45,483 nt of DNA from Paenibacillus alkalitolerans (GCF_016482785.1 NZ_JAEMXM010000026.1:1-45483), one strand, 5' to 3'. Shown: positions 6,893 to 16,650, counted from the first letter of the stretch. Notes: generated by a model not told the origin, from the sequence alone. Made by a program: numbers and translations.

Positions 6893-7723
6893 GTGATATC
6901 GTACCTTCGCACTGTTCGGGAAATCTTTTATATGAGCGCCGGAGCCGTTCTTGTGGCTTCCGGCTTCAACGCGTTTTTGATACCGCACCAAGTGTTGAGC
7001 GGCGGCGTTTCCGGAATTTCCATGCTGATCGGCTATATAACAGGTCTGAATATCGGCTGGTTATATTTTGTGCTGAACGCCCCGCTTTTTATTTGGGGTT
7101 GGATCGTTCTCGGCAAACGCTTCGTTGGATTGAGCTTTGTATCCGTTGTAGTTACCGCCCTCGCCTTGCAGTTCGTTCCCGAGATCCGGTTTAACCAGGA
7201 CCCTATTCTTGCCGCGGTGTTCGGAGGGGTGCTCGTCGGATTGGGCACGGGTTTGTCTTTTCGTGCGGGCGGCTCAACCGGCGGCTTCGACATTGTCGGC
7301 TCCATCGTCACCCGCAGACGCGATTTTCCGCTCGGCGGCCTCCTGTTCGCGTTGAACGGCGGAGTCATTGTCGCGCTCGGCCTATCCTTGAAGGATTGGG
7401 ATTTGGCGCTATATTCGATGATTTCCTTATTTGTGACCGGCCGCATTATCGATGTCATCCACGTTCGCCATATTAAAATCACCGCGTTTATCGTAACAAC
7501 GAATAAAGATCAGATGCTCCAAAAGCTGCTGGGCACGCACCGGGGCGTGACGGTTATCGATGCGCAGGGAGCATATACCCAGAGTGAAAAATATTTGCTG
7601 ATGACGGTCACGACCAAGTATGAGCTTACCGAGCTGCAGAAAAAAATCCGGGAAGCGGATCCGAACGCATTCGTCAACATCGTGGAAACGGCCGGCGTAA
7701 TGGGCTTGTTCCGGCGGGAATAG
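6893..7723 (+). CDS. YitT-family membrane protein (DUF161/DUF2179)
   Basis: A 276-residue protein of usual family length. The N-terminal two-thirds has five or six membrane helices with the conserved GFNAFLIPHQVLSGGVSGISM and RAGGSTGGFDI motifs. The C-terminal 80 residues form the cytoplasmic DUF2179 domain (HRGVTVIDAQGAYTQSEKYLLMTVTTKYELTELQKKI). YitT proteins are widespread and multi-copy in spore formers; their function is unknown. Translation starts at GTG 6893 with AGAGGTGA 8 bases upstream. It diverges from cshA. The only terminator-like hairpin downstream is 360 bp away. Confidence 0.9.
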   Translation: MISYLRTVREIFYMSAGAVLVASGFNAFLIPHQVLSGGVSGISMLIGYITGLNIGWLYFVLNAPLFIWGWIVLGKRFVGLSFVSVVVTALALQFVPEIRFNQDPILAAVFGGVLVGLGTGLSFRAGGSTGGFDIVGSIVTRRRDFPLGGLLFALNGGVIVALGLSLKDWDLALYSMISLFVTGRIIDVIHVRHIKITAFIVTTNKDQMLQKLLGTHRGVTVIDAQGAYTQSEKYLLMTVTTKYELTELQKKIREADPNAFVNIVETAGVMGLFRRE

Positions 7724-7740
7724 CGGGTCCCTTACCGCGA

Positions 7741-7805
7741 GCGGTAATTTGGAGCGATAATTTGGATCGGTAATTTGGAGCGGTAATTTGGATCGGTAAT
7801 TTGGA
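7741..7805. repeat. Five tandem copies of a 13-bp repeat
   Basis: The unit GCGGTAATTTGGA recurs with exact 13-base spacing (TAATTT at 7745, 7758, 7771, 7784 and 7797). GC and TC alternate at the unit junction, and one copy has an A for G. It begins 17 bases after the yitT stop codon and is non-coding. Confidence 0.85.
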
Positions 7806-8082
7806 ATATTTTAGGATAATTTTGAAATCTAACGGTCGAAACAGCTCTTAATAATGCTCAAAAGCATGAAAAAGGGCTTTCAGACGTGAAACCGGCGTTG
7901 TTAACGGTCTGTACGACCGTTCATCAAAGTGCAAGCAAGTAAAAAGTGTGTTAGTAACGACCTTTTCGACCGTTCGCTGTCATGCCGCTTAAAAGGGGCG
8001 GCCAACCCGGTTTGCGAGTGTAACGAAGCAAATCGCCATAAACGGTCATTTCCGCGCACCATACTGCCTATACTTTCGTGAA
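7806..8082. other. Intergenic region with recurring AACGGTC/GACCGTT motifs
   Basis: No gene is supported here. AACGGTC or its complement recurs: near 7832 (followed by GAAA), 7903-7909, 7915-7921, near 7970 (preceded by TTTC) and near 8041. The pair at 7903-7909 and 7915-7921 forms a perfect 7-bp hairpin with loop TGTAC. The copies near 7832 and 7970 are inverted relative to one another. The meaning is unknown. Confidence 0.5.
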
Positions 8083-8116
8083 AACCGTCCGGCCAATCAC
8101 CGGGCGGTTCTTTTTT
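8083..8116 (+). terminator. Rho-independent terminator upstream of the ArsR-type gene
   Basis: AACCGTCCGG (8083-8092) pairs with CCGGGCGGTT (8100-8109), one G-T pair, loop CCAATCA, followed by CTTTTTT. It would end plus-strand transcription arriving from yitT. Confidence 0.85.
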
Positions 8117-8225
8117 ATGCAAAGAAAGTATTGACAAACAAGAGGAGTTGGAATAGTTTAACATTAAATGATTATTAAATGTTTTGTTTTTCGGATTAAA
8201 TTCAGTGGTAATGGAGATGTGCGCG

Positions 8226-9371
8226 ATGAATGAATCACTTCAAGACATATTAAAACAAAGACTGTCATTCACGTACAGAGAGCCGATCGAACTGCTTGTC
8301 TCGATGAGCATGACTGCCCGTAAAGATCAAATGCTGCAGCTCGCGGAAGAACTTCACGTCGAGGTCGACCCGTTTCTGACCGTATTGCTCGATCGGACCG
8401 GCGAGGTCTTATCGCCTCACATGAAACGGGAACTGGGTTACTTTTTTGACTTTGGTTTCTTTCGATGGGGGCCTGATATCGCCTTCTATGCATCCGCTTT
8501 TGACAGTAGGGAAGATGAGACGGCGGAACAATGGATAGACCGTCTTGAAATAACTCCGGCGGGGCACATCGTCTCCATGATGGTTCGATGCGCGTATAAC
8601 GACAACCTCGGAGAATTTCTTCAGGGCCGGACATGGAACGACTTCCACCTTGATCTCGAAGCGCTCGCCGAACAAACTCGAAAAATCGAACCGTCTGGAC
8701 AAGTCGATAGGACACAGTCGCATCTTCTGGAGTGTCTGGTGCATCCCGAAGAGACGAAGCAGCGGTATATGATGCTCATCCGGCAGTTTCACCGTCTCGC
8801 ATTCGCTCCCCATGCTCAAGAGCTCCGGAGTAAGTGCGAAGCGGCTATTGAACGCTATGAAAAGCTTTTCCAAACCGATCCCAAACGGTTCCTGCACGAT
8901 TTTCACAAGCTGGATCCGACTTTCTACACTCGTACCGCCATCCACCATGTCAGCTTCATGTTCCAGATCGGATGCTCGCTATACAATATCGGAAAGCATG
9001 CGGATTGGATCATCTTCGGCATTAACAACGAACAATATTTCGGTCCCGAAGCCGCGATCGCCAAGGTAGAGAAGTTTTTCAAGGCATTCTCCGACAAACG
9101 CAGACTTCAGTTCATTCGACTTGTGGCACAACGCCCGCTCTACGGACAGGAGCTGGCCGCCGAATTAGGCGTCACTCCCGCGGCGGTCAATTATCACGCT
9201 AACTTCATGGTTCTGCTCGATATGGTCGAGCTGAAGCGATCCGAGCACAGACTCTATTACAACGTTAACAAAGAGAAGGTGCGGGAGATGCTTGAATTGA
9301 CCGCCAAAGTGCTTCTTGGGGAGGAAAAATATGGGCCAGGTCCGGGAGGCGGGAAAGATGAGCGGGACTGA
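8226..9371 (+). CDS. ArsR-type winged-helix transcriptional regulator
   Basis: A 381-residue protein whose last 90 residues form an ArsR-like winged helix: AFSDKRRLQFIRLVAQRPLYGQELAAELGVTPAAVNYHANFMVLLDMVELKR, followed by the wing LYYNVNKEKV. The 280-residue N-terminal part is all-alpha in appearance and of unknown ligand. Long ArsR-fused regulators of this layout are common in Paenibacillaceae next to transporters. I chose ATG 8226 because GGAG lies 9 bases upstream; the frame is open from 8184. TTGACA stands at 8131 without a convincing -10. The gene overlaps the following ABC gene, so it most likely controls that operon. The effector is unknown. Confidence 0.8.
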   Translation: MNESLQDILKQRLSFTYREPIELLVSMSMTARKDQMLQLAEELHVEVDPFLTVLLDRTGEVLSPHMKRELGYFFDFGFFRWGPDIAFYASAFDSREDETAEQWIDRLEITPAGHIVSMMVRCAYNDNLGEFLQGRTWNDFHLDLEALAEQTRKIEPSGQVDRTQSHLLECLVHPEETKQRYMMLIRQFHRLAFAPHAQELRSKCEAAIERYEKLFQTDPKRFLHDFHKLDPTFYTRTAIHHVSFMFQIGCSLYNIGKHADWIIFGINNEQYFGPEAAIAKVEKFFKAFSDKRRLQFIRLVAQRPLYGQELAAELGVTPAAVNYHANFMVLLDMVELKRSEHRLYYNVNKEKVREMLELTAKVLLGEEKYGPGPGGGKDERD

Positions 9372-11143
9372 GCAGCAAAGCAAGCGCCCGATTTCACATG
9401 TACTTCTTCGACTTATTAAGCTGGGAAAGCCTTATATCGGTTGGTATATCGTTCTCTGCATCCTTACGGCAGGCTTGTCGCTTGTCGGTGTGGGGATAGC
9501 GGAATCGCTGCGCAGGATCATCAATGCGGCGACGCAGAAAGACCTTTCGCTTTTGGTGTCGGCGGCCGTTCTGGCATTGGGGATCGTTATTTTGGAAGTT
9601 GTCGCGAACCTGCTTAAAGCCCGCGTAACCGCGATGCTGGAATTCAAGTCGACGGCACGACTGCAAACGGTGGTGCTTGGTAAGCTAATGCGCATACGTA
9701 TGAAAGAAGCGGATCGGTATCATTCCGCCGATCTCATCAGCCGGATCAACGATTCCGCTGCAGCGGCGCAGGCGGGCGTCAATGCGAAAGCGATGGATTT
9801 CCTCGGCAATATGCTTCAAATCGTTTTCATGATAACCTACCTCGTCACCTTGCAATTCTCGCTTACGTTCGGAACGTTATTGATCGCCGCGCTGACCCCG
9901 TTGGTGATGCTCCCTTTTGCAGGCAAATTGCGGGGATTGTATGAGCAAAGACAAAAGATTCAAGCGGAACAGCAATCGTTCACGCAGGACATCGTACAGG
10001 GCGCGGAGGTAGTCAGAAGCTTTTCTCTCGCGGCCAAGCTTCGCGATGCATTCGCACAGAAGTGTACCGCTTACTTGAAAACGCATTATCGGGTGCTTCG
10101 GTTGGAAGCGGTCGGATACCGGCTGCCGATACTCGTCGTAAACGGCGGGCTTCTGTACGTGCTCGGCTATGGCGGGTATTTGGTCATACAAGGACGTTTG
10201 GACGTTGGCGCCGTTGCCGCATTCCTTATCAGCTTCGAGCGGATCGCGAATCCCGTATCCAGTCTGGCTAATCTATGGACGGAGCTTCAAGCATCCCTCG
10301 CTCAAGCGAATCGCATGTTTGAGGTACTCGATTCTGCCCGAAGAAAGTGCTTCCGGCGAGACCGCTTCCGATCAAGCCGCGTTCCATTACGACACCATCG
10401 AACTGGACAACGTCTCCTACCGTTACAATACCGGGGATGACGTGCTGCGGAACATCTCATTCCATATCGAAACAGGAAAAATCACCGCTCTCGCAGGTCC
10501 GAGCGGCAGCGGCAAGAGCACGGTTCTTAATCTGCTGCTGGGCTTAAATGAACCGACCGGCGGAACTATACGGTGCGGAGACGCTCCGCTTCCGGAAATC
10601 AATCCCCGGCAATGGCGGAGCGGGATTGCTTATGTATCGCAAGAACCGTACCTGTTCTCAGGAACGTTATACGATAATATCGCATGGGGGCGTTCCGGCG
10701 CTTCACGGGAGGATGTAATTGAAGCTGCCCGGTCGGCCGGCATCCACGACTTCATAATGAGTACGCCGCAGCAATACGAAACCCGCATCGGCGAGCGCGG
10801 CTTGACGCTTTCCGGGGGGGAGCGCCAACGTCTGTCGATTGCAAGAGCATTTGTACGGAATCCGAAGCTGCTGCTGCTCGATGAACCGACATCGGCTTTG
10901 GACAGCCATAACGAGCGGATCATCCAGGCTGCGTTGTCCGAACTGATGCGAGGCCGAACTACGGTCGTTGTGGCGCATCGGCTGACCACAATCCGGGACG
11001 CAGACAAAATTATTTATTTGGAAAACGGTTCCGTTCTCGAAACCGGAACGCATGACGAATTGATGGCATTATCCGGGAAATATTGGAGCATGCACGAACA
11101 AACCCGTACAAACTACGGAATGATGGAGGAAATAATCGCATGA
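9331..11143 (+). pseudogene. ABC exporter half-transporter 1, frameshifted
   Basis: A half-size ABC exporter split by a frameshift. The membrane domain (six helices, ending SLANLWTELQASLAQANRMFEVLD) is in the frame that starts at 9331 and runs on to 10440. The ATPase domain is in the +1 frame and ends at 11143: Walker A GPSGSGKST, signature LTLSGGERQR, Walker B LLLLDEPTSALD, switch VAHR. Removing one C from the CCC at 10337-10339 would join them smoothly as MFEVLDSAEESASGETAS. No ribosome site is seen for the ATPase part. Start choice is between 9331 (GGGGAGG, spacing 6) and 9358 (GGGAGGC, spacing 7). It overlaps the regulator upstream and the next ABC gene by ATGA. A pseudogene or a sequencing indel are the likely explanations. 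Confidence 0.8.
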
Positions 11144-12950
11144 ATGCAATGTCCCCGGCCAGATCCGGCAGCATTCCAATCGTTGTTCGGCTGCTGAAGT
11201 ATGCGTCGCGTTATCGTATTCCGCTCGGCGTCGCCGTCTTGCTGTTAAGCGCGAATCTGACTTTGGAGGTGGGATTTGCCTGGGTGCAGCAGCTCTTTAT
11301 CGACACCATCAACAGTTCCAGTATGGACGCCTTGCTTAGGTTGATCCTGATTTGCGGCATCATCTGCGCAGCAATTACGGTCAGTATGATGTTTCAGCAT
11401 TATTATCGTCATGCAGCTCATGCCGGAATGGTTCAAAACGCGGCGGTTGACCTGTTTGAGCAAAGCAGCCGGCTTCCATTCCGGACCGTGCAATCGATGC
11501 ATTCCGGAGATATTGTCTCGCGTAATGCGCGTGATGTCGGCTCTGCCGTCAATGCCGCCGGCAATATCGTATTCGATCTAGGCTATAACATGGTGTTGTG
11601 CGTCGTCTCATTATGCTATTTGGCCGGCATGAACGCCTGGCTGGCGCTTCTCGCGATCGGGTCCGGTCCTGTCGTCTTTTTCACCGGACGTTTCTTTGAC
11701 AGACGGCTCCGCCGGCTATCCGAACGAATTCAGCAGAAGGATGCGGAGGTCCGTTCTCTGCTGCAAGAAACTTTGCAAGGAATGAAGGTCGTCCGAGCGT
11801 TCGGAATGGGGGAAGCCTTGCTGTCGCAATATGTGAAAGAACGTCACGAACTGAACGCCATGCTGCGCAAGAGAGCATGGTGGAATGCGCTCCTATGGCA
11901 GTCATCCGCTTTGACCAATAACGTCGTCATGGTCGTTTGCGCCGCGCTGGTCGCTTTGTCGGCCATCCATGGAACCATGTCCGCAGGCGAGGTATTAGCG
12001 TTCATCATACTGATCGGCAGGGTACAGTGGCCGTTCGTCAACATGTCCCAAACATGGGGACGTGTCCAGGAGTCGCTAGGCGCCGTAGACCGCGTATTCG
12101 AGATTATGGATATGCCGGTTGAAGGGAACGTCCATGATGGTGAATCGCATGCAAAGGTCGAACGTGTGCAACCGGCCCGGCACTCTGTCTTTGCGACGTC
12201 AACCTTGCCCACCGTTCAACAGAAGGCGAACAAGCGCCGCTTTTATTCGAAGGGCTTCACTTGACCGTCGAACACGGCGAAACGGTGGCGGTCGTCGGTC
12301 CCAGCGGATCGGGCAAGACGACGCTGGCCCGCCTCTGCTGCGGTTTGTATCAACCCGATAAGGGAACGGTTTCCGTTTACGGACGATCTTTGCGGGAGGA
12401 GTTGGACGAAGCACGGAAAATGCTGACATACGTGCCGCAATTGCCCTATCTGTTCTCCGGCACGATACGGGACAATATCGCGTTCGGCACTGACGGCGCT
12501 TCGGAAGAAGATATCAAGAAAGCTGCGAGGCTGGCCGGAGCCGATTCTTTTATAGCCAAACTTCCGGACGGCTACGATACGGCGCTTGGCGAGCACGGCT
12601 CCACTATATCGGGTGGCCAAAGACAGCGGATCGCCATCGCCCGCGCGTTCCTTCGCAAGGCGCCTCTGCTTATTCTTGACGAGGCTACCTCGGCGCTCGA
12701 CAACGAATCCGAACAGCTCATCCAGCAATCCATGGACCGTCTCATGCAGGGGCGCACAACGCTGGTCATCGCCCACAGACTGTCGACCGTCCGCAACGCC
12801 ACACGCATCATTGTCATGGATAACGGGAGGATCGCGGAGCAGGGCGACCACGACACCTTAATGGCGCATAACGGATTGTACGCACGCTTGTACCGGCTCC
12901 AGTTCGAGGACGGCGAGCACTCGTTGCGGTCATCCGGAACCGACGTTTAG
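11140..12950 (+). pseudogene. ABC exporter half-transporter 2, frameshifted
   Basis: The second half of a probable heterodimeric exporter, also broken. The membrane domain begins at ATG 11140 (MNAMSPARSGSIPIVVRLL), which overlaps the previous stop codon in ATGA. It reads to the normal linker VDRVFEIMDMPVEG and then continues in the wrong frame to a stop at 12264. The ATPase domain is in the -1 frame, open from just after the stop at 12141-12143 to 12950. It reads LCDVNLAHR, HLTVEHGETVAVVGPSGSGKTTL, then TISGGQRQR, LLILDEATSALD and IAHR. The shift therefore lies between about 12144 and 12190 and corresponds to one missing base. All ATPase motifs are intact, suggesting recent breakage or a sequence error. 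Confidence 0.8.
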
Positions 12951-12967
12951 GGTCAATTTTTGACCCT
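12949..12967 (+). other. Hairpin at the end of the ABC operon
   Basis: AGGGTCA (12949-12955) and TGACCCT (12961-12967) form a perfect 7-bp stem with loop ATTTT, overlapping the stop codon. The downstream bases are A-rich rather than T-rich, so it is not a convincing plus-strand terminator. Confidence 0.45.
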
Positions 12968-12975
12968 ATAATGTT

Positions 12976-13014
12976 AAAAAAACCGCCCCCTTCTCCTAAA
13001 AGGAGAAAGAAGCG
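12976..13014 (-). terminator. Terminator of the nup-type operon
   Basis: On the minus strand CCGCTTCTTTCTCC and GGAGAAGGGGGCGG form a long stem with a small loop, followed by seven T (12982-12976). It begins 20 bases after the last permease stop codon. Confidence 0.8.
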
Positions 13015-13033
13015 GACGTGCTGCAAATTACAA

Positions 13034-13987
13034 CTACCTTTTTCCCGGATCGAAAGGCTCACCGGCAGCTTTGGGCGCTTGGGACGCTTTTGAGAACAGG
13101 ACCAGCGCGATTAATGTGACCACGTACGGAAAAACCTTTAGGATAATCGGCGGCACGACGGCTAACGCCGGATTGATCTGCGACACGTTCGCCACCGTGC
13201 TGGCGAAGCCGAAGAACAGCGTGGCGGCCAGCACTCCGAGAGGCCTCCATTGGCCGAAGATAAGGGAGGCGAGCGCCAGGAAGCCCAAGCCGGACACGGT
13301 GCCGGTAAATTCGCCGGCGTACGTTACGATGATGACGGCGCCGCCGAGCCCGGCGAAAGCGCCTGAAATCATGACGCCGATGTAACGAATCCTTCTTACG
13401 TTAATGCCGGCCGCTTCCGCCGCGTGCGGATGTTCCCCGCAAGCTCTCAGCCGAAGTCCGAACGGCCTGTAATAAAGCACGTAAATACAGAGTGCGAGAA
13501 TAACAAGCACAAGCCAGGTCGTCCAATACGTCTTCATGAAAAACAAGTTCCCGATAACCGGAATATCCGAGAGAATCGGGATTTTTACAGGAAAGAACCC
13601 GGTTGTAATCCGGATGTTTCCGCTGCCCGTCATGTTGCGGGACAAAAACACGGTGATAGCGCCAGCGATCATATTCAGCGCCGTTCCGCTGATGACCTGG
13701 TTGGCGCTTAAGTTAATGCTGGCGAACGCATGCAGCAGCGAAAACAATATGCCGGCCGCCATAGCGGCGAGCAAACCGGCCCACAGGGTCCACTGGCTGC
13801 CCGGATATATTGCCTGAAGGCGGAAAATTACGAACGCCGAGGCGAATGCGCCAACGACCATGAGCCCTTCCAAACCGATGTTGACGACACCGCTTCGCTC
13901 GCTGAATAAACCGCCGAGCGCGGTGATCAGAAGAGGAATAGTGAACACAACGGCATACGGCATTATTTGTTGAATTGTCGTCCACAT
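13034..13987 (-). CDS. nupQ: Nucleoside-type ABC permease 2 (NupQ/YufQ-like)
   Basis: A 317-residue membrane protein of the branched-chain/nucleoside permease family (BPD_transp_2). The hydrophobic core has eight or more helices and the usual motifs GLFSERSGVVNIGLEGLMVVGAF and GGLGGAVI-type loops. It pairs with the preceding permease to form the channel. In Bacillus subtilis the equivalent genes nupNOPQ take up guanosine and related purine nucleosides; substrate assignment here is by order and similarity only. The start ATG 13987 has GGGGGAATG upstream and follows the previous stop by 4 bp. It is the last gene of the operon and is followed by a strong terminator. Confidence 0.88.
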   Translation of the reverse strand: MWTTIQQIMPYAVVFTIPLLITALGGLFSERSGVVNIGLEGLMVVGAFASAFVIFRLQAIYPGSQWTLWAGLLAAMAAGILFSLLHAFASINLSANQVISGTALNMIAGAITVFLSRNMTGSGNIRITTGFFPVKIPILSDIPVIGNLFFMKTYWTTWLVLVILALCIYVLYYRPFGLRLRACGEHPHAAEAAGINVRRIRYIGVMISGAFAGLGGAVIIVTYAGEFTGTVSGLGFLALASLIFGQWRPLGVLAATLFFGFASTVANVSQINPALAVVPPIILKVFPYVVTLIALVLFSKASQAPKAAGEPFDPGKR

Positions 13988-13991
13988 GCGT

Positions 13992-15065
13992 TCATTCCCC
14001 CTTCTCTGCGCGCGCCGCGCCCGTGGCGTTCCGCGTCTTGCGGCCTTGGAAGCGCCGGATCAGACGTTCGATCAATACGCTCGTTGCCGCAAAATAAATA
14101 ATAATGGCGATGATGGAATCCGCGATTTCCGGCGGAATATCCGTCATCGCATTCATAAAGCCGCGGCCCGAATACAGCAGCCCGAAGAAGACGGCGGCTA
14201 ACAGCACGCCCACAGCCGAGTTCGCGCCAAGCAAGGCAACCGCGATGCCGTCAAAGCCTTGCGACGGCAATATGCCGATCTGAATGTTGTTGGCATTACC
14301 GGTATACTGCGCGACGCCGCCGAGTCCGGCGAGTGCGCCGGCAATGAGCATGGACGTGACGATGCCGCGGTTCACGTTGATGCCCGCGTACTCCGACGCA
14401 TGCCGGTTGTAGCCTACCGCCTTCAATTCATAACCCAACGTTGTGCGGTCTATAATGAATGCAATAACGATTACGGTGATTACCGCAATGAACAGCCCCA
14501 TGTTAATGTACGAGCCGTCGAACATTTCGGTTAAGAACGGCGCTCTCAACGTTGCGTAATCCGGCAGCGGCTTGGATTCCGTCTCGAGAAACGCCCCTTT
14601 GAAATATGCCGGGACGGTGTAATACACGATCCAGTAGGAAGTCAGGTTCAGCATAATCGTCGACACCACTTCGTGCACGTTGAATTTCGCTTTCAACAGC
14701 CCGGGGATAAACGCCCACAGCGCGCCGCCCGCCATTCCCGCAGCGACCATGGCCGCCAAGAGCAGCGGTCTGGGCCAATCGAAGCTTAAGCCGACGGCCG
14801 TCGCGCATAAACCGCCGATCAGAAACTGCCCCGCAGCGCCGATATTGAACAGTCCCGTCCGGAATGCGAACGCTACGGAAAGTCCTGTAAAGATAAGCGG
14901 CGTCGCAGTCGCCAGCGTGTTGCCGATCCGCTCCGGATTTTTCAATCCGCCTTGCAGCATGTACGAGAAGCCTTCAATCGGATTATGTCCGGTGACCGCC
15001 ATCAGGACGGCGCCGGCAAGCAGTCCGAACACAACGGCGGCGAGCGATACGATTGCATTCTTCAT
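13992..15065 (-). CDS. nupP: Nucleoside-type ABC permease 1 (NupP/YufP-like)
   Basis: A 357-residue permease of the BMP-associated transporter group. Recognisable stretches are the N-terminal hydrophobic signal-anchor, FRTGLFNIGAAGQFLIGG, and GINVNRGIVTSMLIAGALAGLGG with the cytoplasmic coupling loop (YNRHASEYAGINVNRG) that contacts the ATPase. About nine hydrophobic segments are visible, and the C-terminus is cytoplasmic and basic (RRFQGRKTRN). Its ATG overlaps the ATPase gene's stop codon in ATGA, so translation is coupled. With the other permease it should form the transmembrane pore for nucleosides delivered by the lipoprotein. Confidence 0.9.
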   Translation of the reverse strand: MKNAIVSLAAVVFGLLAGAVLMAVTGHNPIEGFSYMLQGGLKNPERIGNTLATATPLIFTGLSVAFAFRTGLFNIGAAGQFLIGGLCATAVGLSFDWPRPLLLAAMVAAGMAGGALWAFIPGLLKAKFNVHEVVSTIMLNLTSYWIVYYTVPAYFKGAFLETESKPLPDYATLRAPFLTEMFDGSYINMGLFIAVITVIVIAFIIDRTTLGYELKAVGYNRHASEYAGINVNRGIVTSMLIAGALAGLGGVAQYTGNANNIQIGILPSQGFDGIAVALLGANSAVGVLLAAVFFGLLYSGRGFMNAMTDIPPEIADSIIAIIIYFAATSVLIERLIRRFQGRKTRNATGAARAEKGE

Positions 15066-16585
15066 GCGCCTTGACCCTCCCTCACACCGGCCATCATGAG
15101 GCCGATTTCGTTCTCGTTCGTCTCGCCGGCTTCAACGACGCCTATTAATTCACCGTTGCTCATAACCGCGATCCGGTCAGAAACGTTCATTACTTCTTCC
15201 AGTTCCAAAGATACGAGCAAAACCGCCTTCCCTTTGTCGCGCTGCTCGATCAACCGCTTATGAATATACTCTATGGATCCGACGTCCAGCCCCCTTGTCG
15301 GCTGCACGGCGATAAGCAAATCCGGGTCCCGCTCGATTTCGCGGCCTATGATCGCCTTCTGCTGGTTGCCTCCCGACAAAGATCTGGCGATAGACGACGC
15401 CCCCTGCCCCGAACGGACGTCGAAGCTCTCGATAATTCGCTTCGCGTAATCGAAGATGGACGGCTTGTTCAATATTCCGGCGTTCGAGAAGGGCTGCTTA
15501 TAATAAACCTCCAGCACCATATTCTCGGCAATCGTATAATCAAGCACCAAGCCGCGCTTTTGCCGGTCTTCCGGAATATGTCCGATCCCTTTCTCGATAC
15601 GGCGGCGGATCGGCATGCCCGTAAAGTCTTGTCCGTTCAAACGGACGGTGCCCGACACCGGTTTGAGCAATCCAGTGATCGCTTCCACCAGCTCCGACTG
15701 CCCGTTGCCTTCGACGCCAGCCACGCCCACGATTTCTCCGGAGCGAACCTCAAGCGTGAAATCATTCAAGGCGAGGCACTTCTTGCTGTTGATGACGGAA
15801 AGCGATTCGACCTCAAGCACGACATGGCCCGGATCGGCAGGCTTCTTCTCCACCTTGAAAGAAACGTGCCTTCCGACCATCATTTCGGCCATCGCCGCCT
15901 CGCTCGTCTCGGCGACATCGACGGTGCCGATTGACTTGCCCCTGCGGATGACCGTGCAGCGGTGCGCATACGCCTTGATTTCCTTCAGCTTGTGCGTAAT
16001 GAGAATGATGGACTTGCCTTCGCCGATGAGACTGCCCATGATGGTGCCGAGCTCCCGGACTTCCTGCGGCGTAAGAACGGCCGTAGGCTCGTCCAAAATC
16101 AAGACGTCGGCGTTGCGGTAAAGCATCTTTAATATTTCGACGCGCTGCTGCATGCCGACGGAAATATCTTCGATCTTGGCATACGGATCGACATTCAAGC
16201 CGTAACGCTTCGACAGCTCCTCGATTCGTTTGCCTGCCGCCTTGACATCCAGCACCAGACCGCTTACCCGCTCGCTGCCGAGAATGATATTTTCCGTTAC
16301 GGTGAAATTTTCGACCAGCTTGAAATGTTGGTGAACCATGCCGATGCCCAGCTTATTCGCCACGTTCGGATTCGCGATCCGAACTTCCTGCCCGTTCACT
16401 TTGATCGATCCGCGATCGGGCTGATACATGCCGAACAGGATGCTCATGAGCGTCGATTTTCCCGCTCCGTTCTCGCCCAGCAGAGCATGGATCTCGCCGC
16501 GCTTCAAACGGATCGTGATGTCGTCGTTGGCGACGACACCCGGAAATTCCTTCCGGATGCCAAGCATTTCAACTGCATATTCCAT
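15062..16585 (-). CDS. nupO: Nucleoside-type ABC transporter ATPase (NupO/YufO-like)
   Basis: A 507-residue duplicated ABC ATPase, the usual size for the sugar/nucleoside import group. The first cassette has GENGAGKST, SVGMQQRVEILKML and LILDEPTAVLTPQE. The second has the degenerate P-loop GVEGNGQSEL, the signature LSGGNQQKAIIGRE and LLIAVQPTRGLDVGS. A weakened second P-loop is normal for this family. The start ATG 16585 has AAGGAG 9 bases upstream. It lies 65 bp behind the lipoprotein gene, across a small terminator-like hairpin, and overlaps the next permease gene. Confidence 0.92.
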   Translation of the reverse strand: MEYAVEMLGIRKEFPGVVANDDITIRLKRGEIHALLGENGAGKSTLMSILFGMYQPDRGSIKVNGQEVRIANPNVANKLGIGMVHQHFKLVENFTVTENIILGSERVSGLVLDVKAAGKRIEELSKRYGLNVDPYAKIEDISVGMQQRVEILKMLYRNADVLILDEPTAVLTPQEVRELGTIMGSLIGEGKSIILITHKLKEIKAYAHRCTVIRRGKSIGTVDVAETSEAAMAEMMVGRHVSFKVEKKPADPGHVVLEVESLSVINSKKCLALNDFTLEVRSGEIVGVAGVEGNGQSELVEAITGLLKPVSGTVRLNGQDFTGMPIRRRIEKGIGHIPEDRQKRGLVLDYTIAENMVLEVYYKQPFSNAGILNKPSIFDYAKRIIESFDVRSGQGASSIARSLSGGNQQKAIIGREIERDPDLLIAVQPTRGLDVGSIEYIHKRLIEQRDKGKAVLLVSLELEEVMNVSDRIAVMSNGELIGVVEAGETNENEIGLMMAGVREGQGA

Positions 16586-16611
16586 GGAACGATTCTCCTT
16601 CCCCGCAAACC

Positions 16612-16634
16612 AAAAAAAGACGGTCAGCCCGTCT
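16612..16634 (-). terminator. Intercistronic attenuator between lipoprotein and ATPase genes
   Basis: On the minus strand AGACGG (16634-16629) and CCGTCT (16623-16618) form a 6-bp stem with a 5-base loop, followed by seven T (16618-16612). It is weak enough for partial read-through, which would give more binding protein than ATPase. Confidence 0.65.
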
Positions 16635-16650
16635 CCTTTTGGTATTCAAT

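Noticed and set aside
10320-10345. Programmed ribosomal frameshifting in the first ABC gene
   Set aside because: There is no known slippery heptamer or stimulatory site, and the partner gene needs the opposite shift at a different sequence. Mutation or sequence error is simpler.
12949-12967. Strong terminator for the ABC operon
   Set aside because: The stem is perfect, but it is followed by A-rich rather than T-rich sequence on the plus strand, so it is recorded only as a hairpin.
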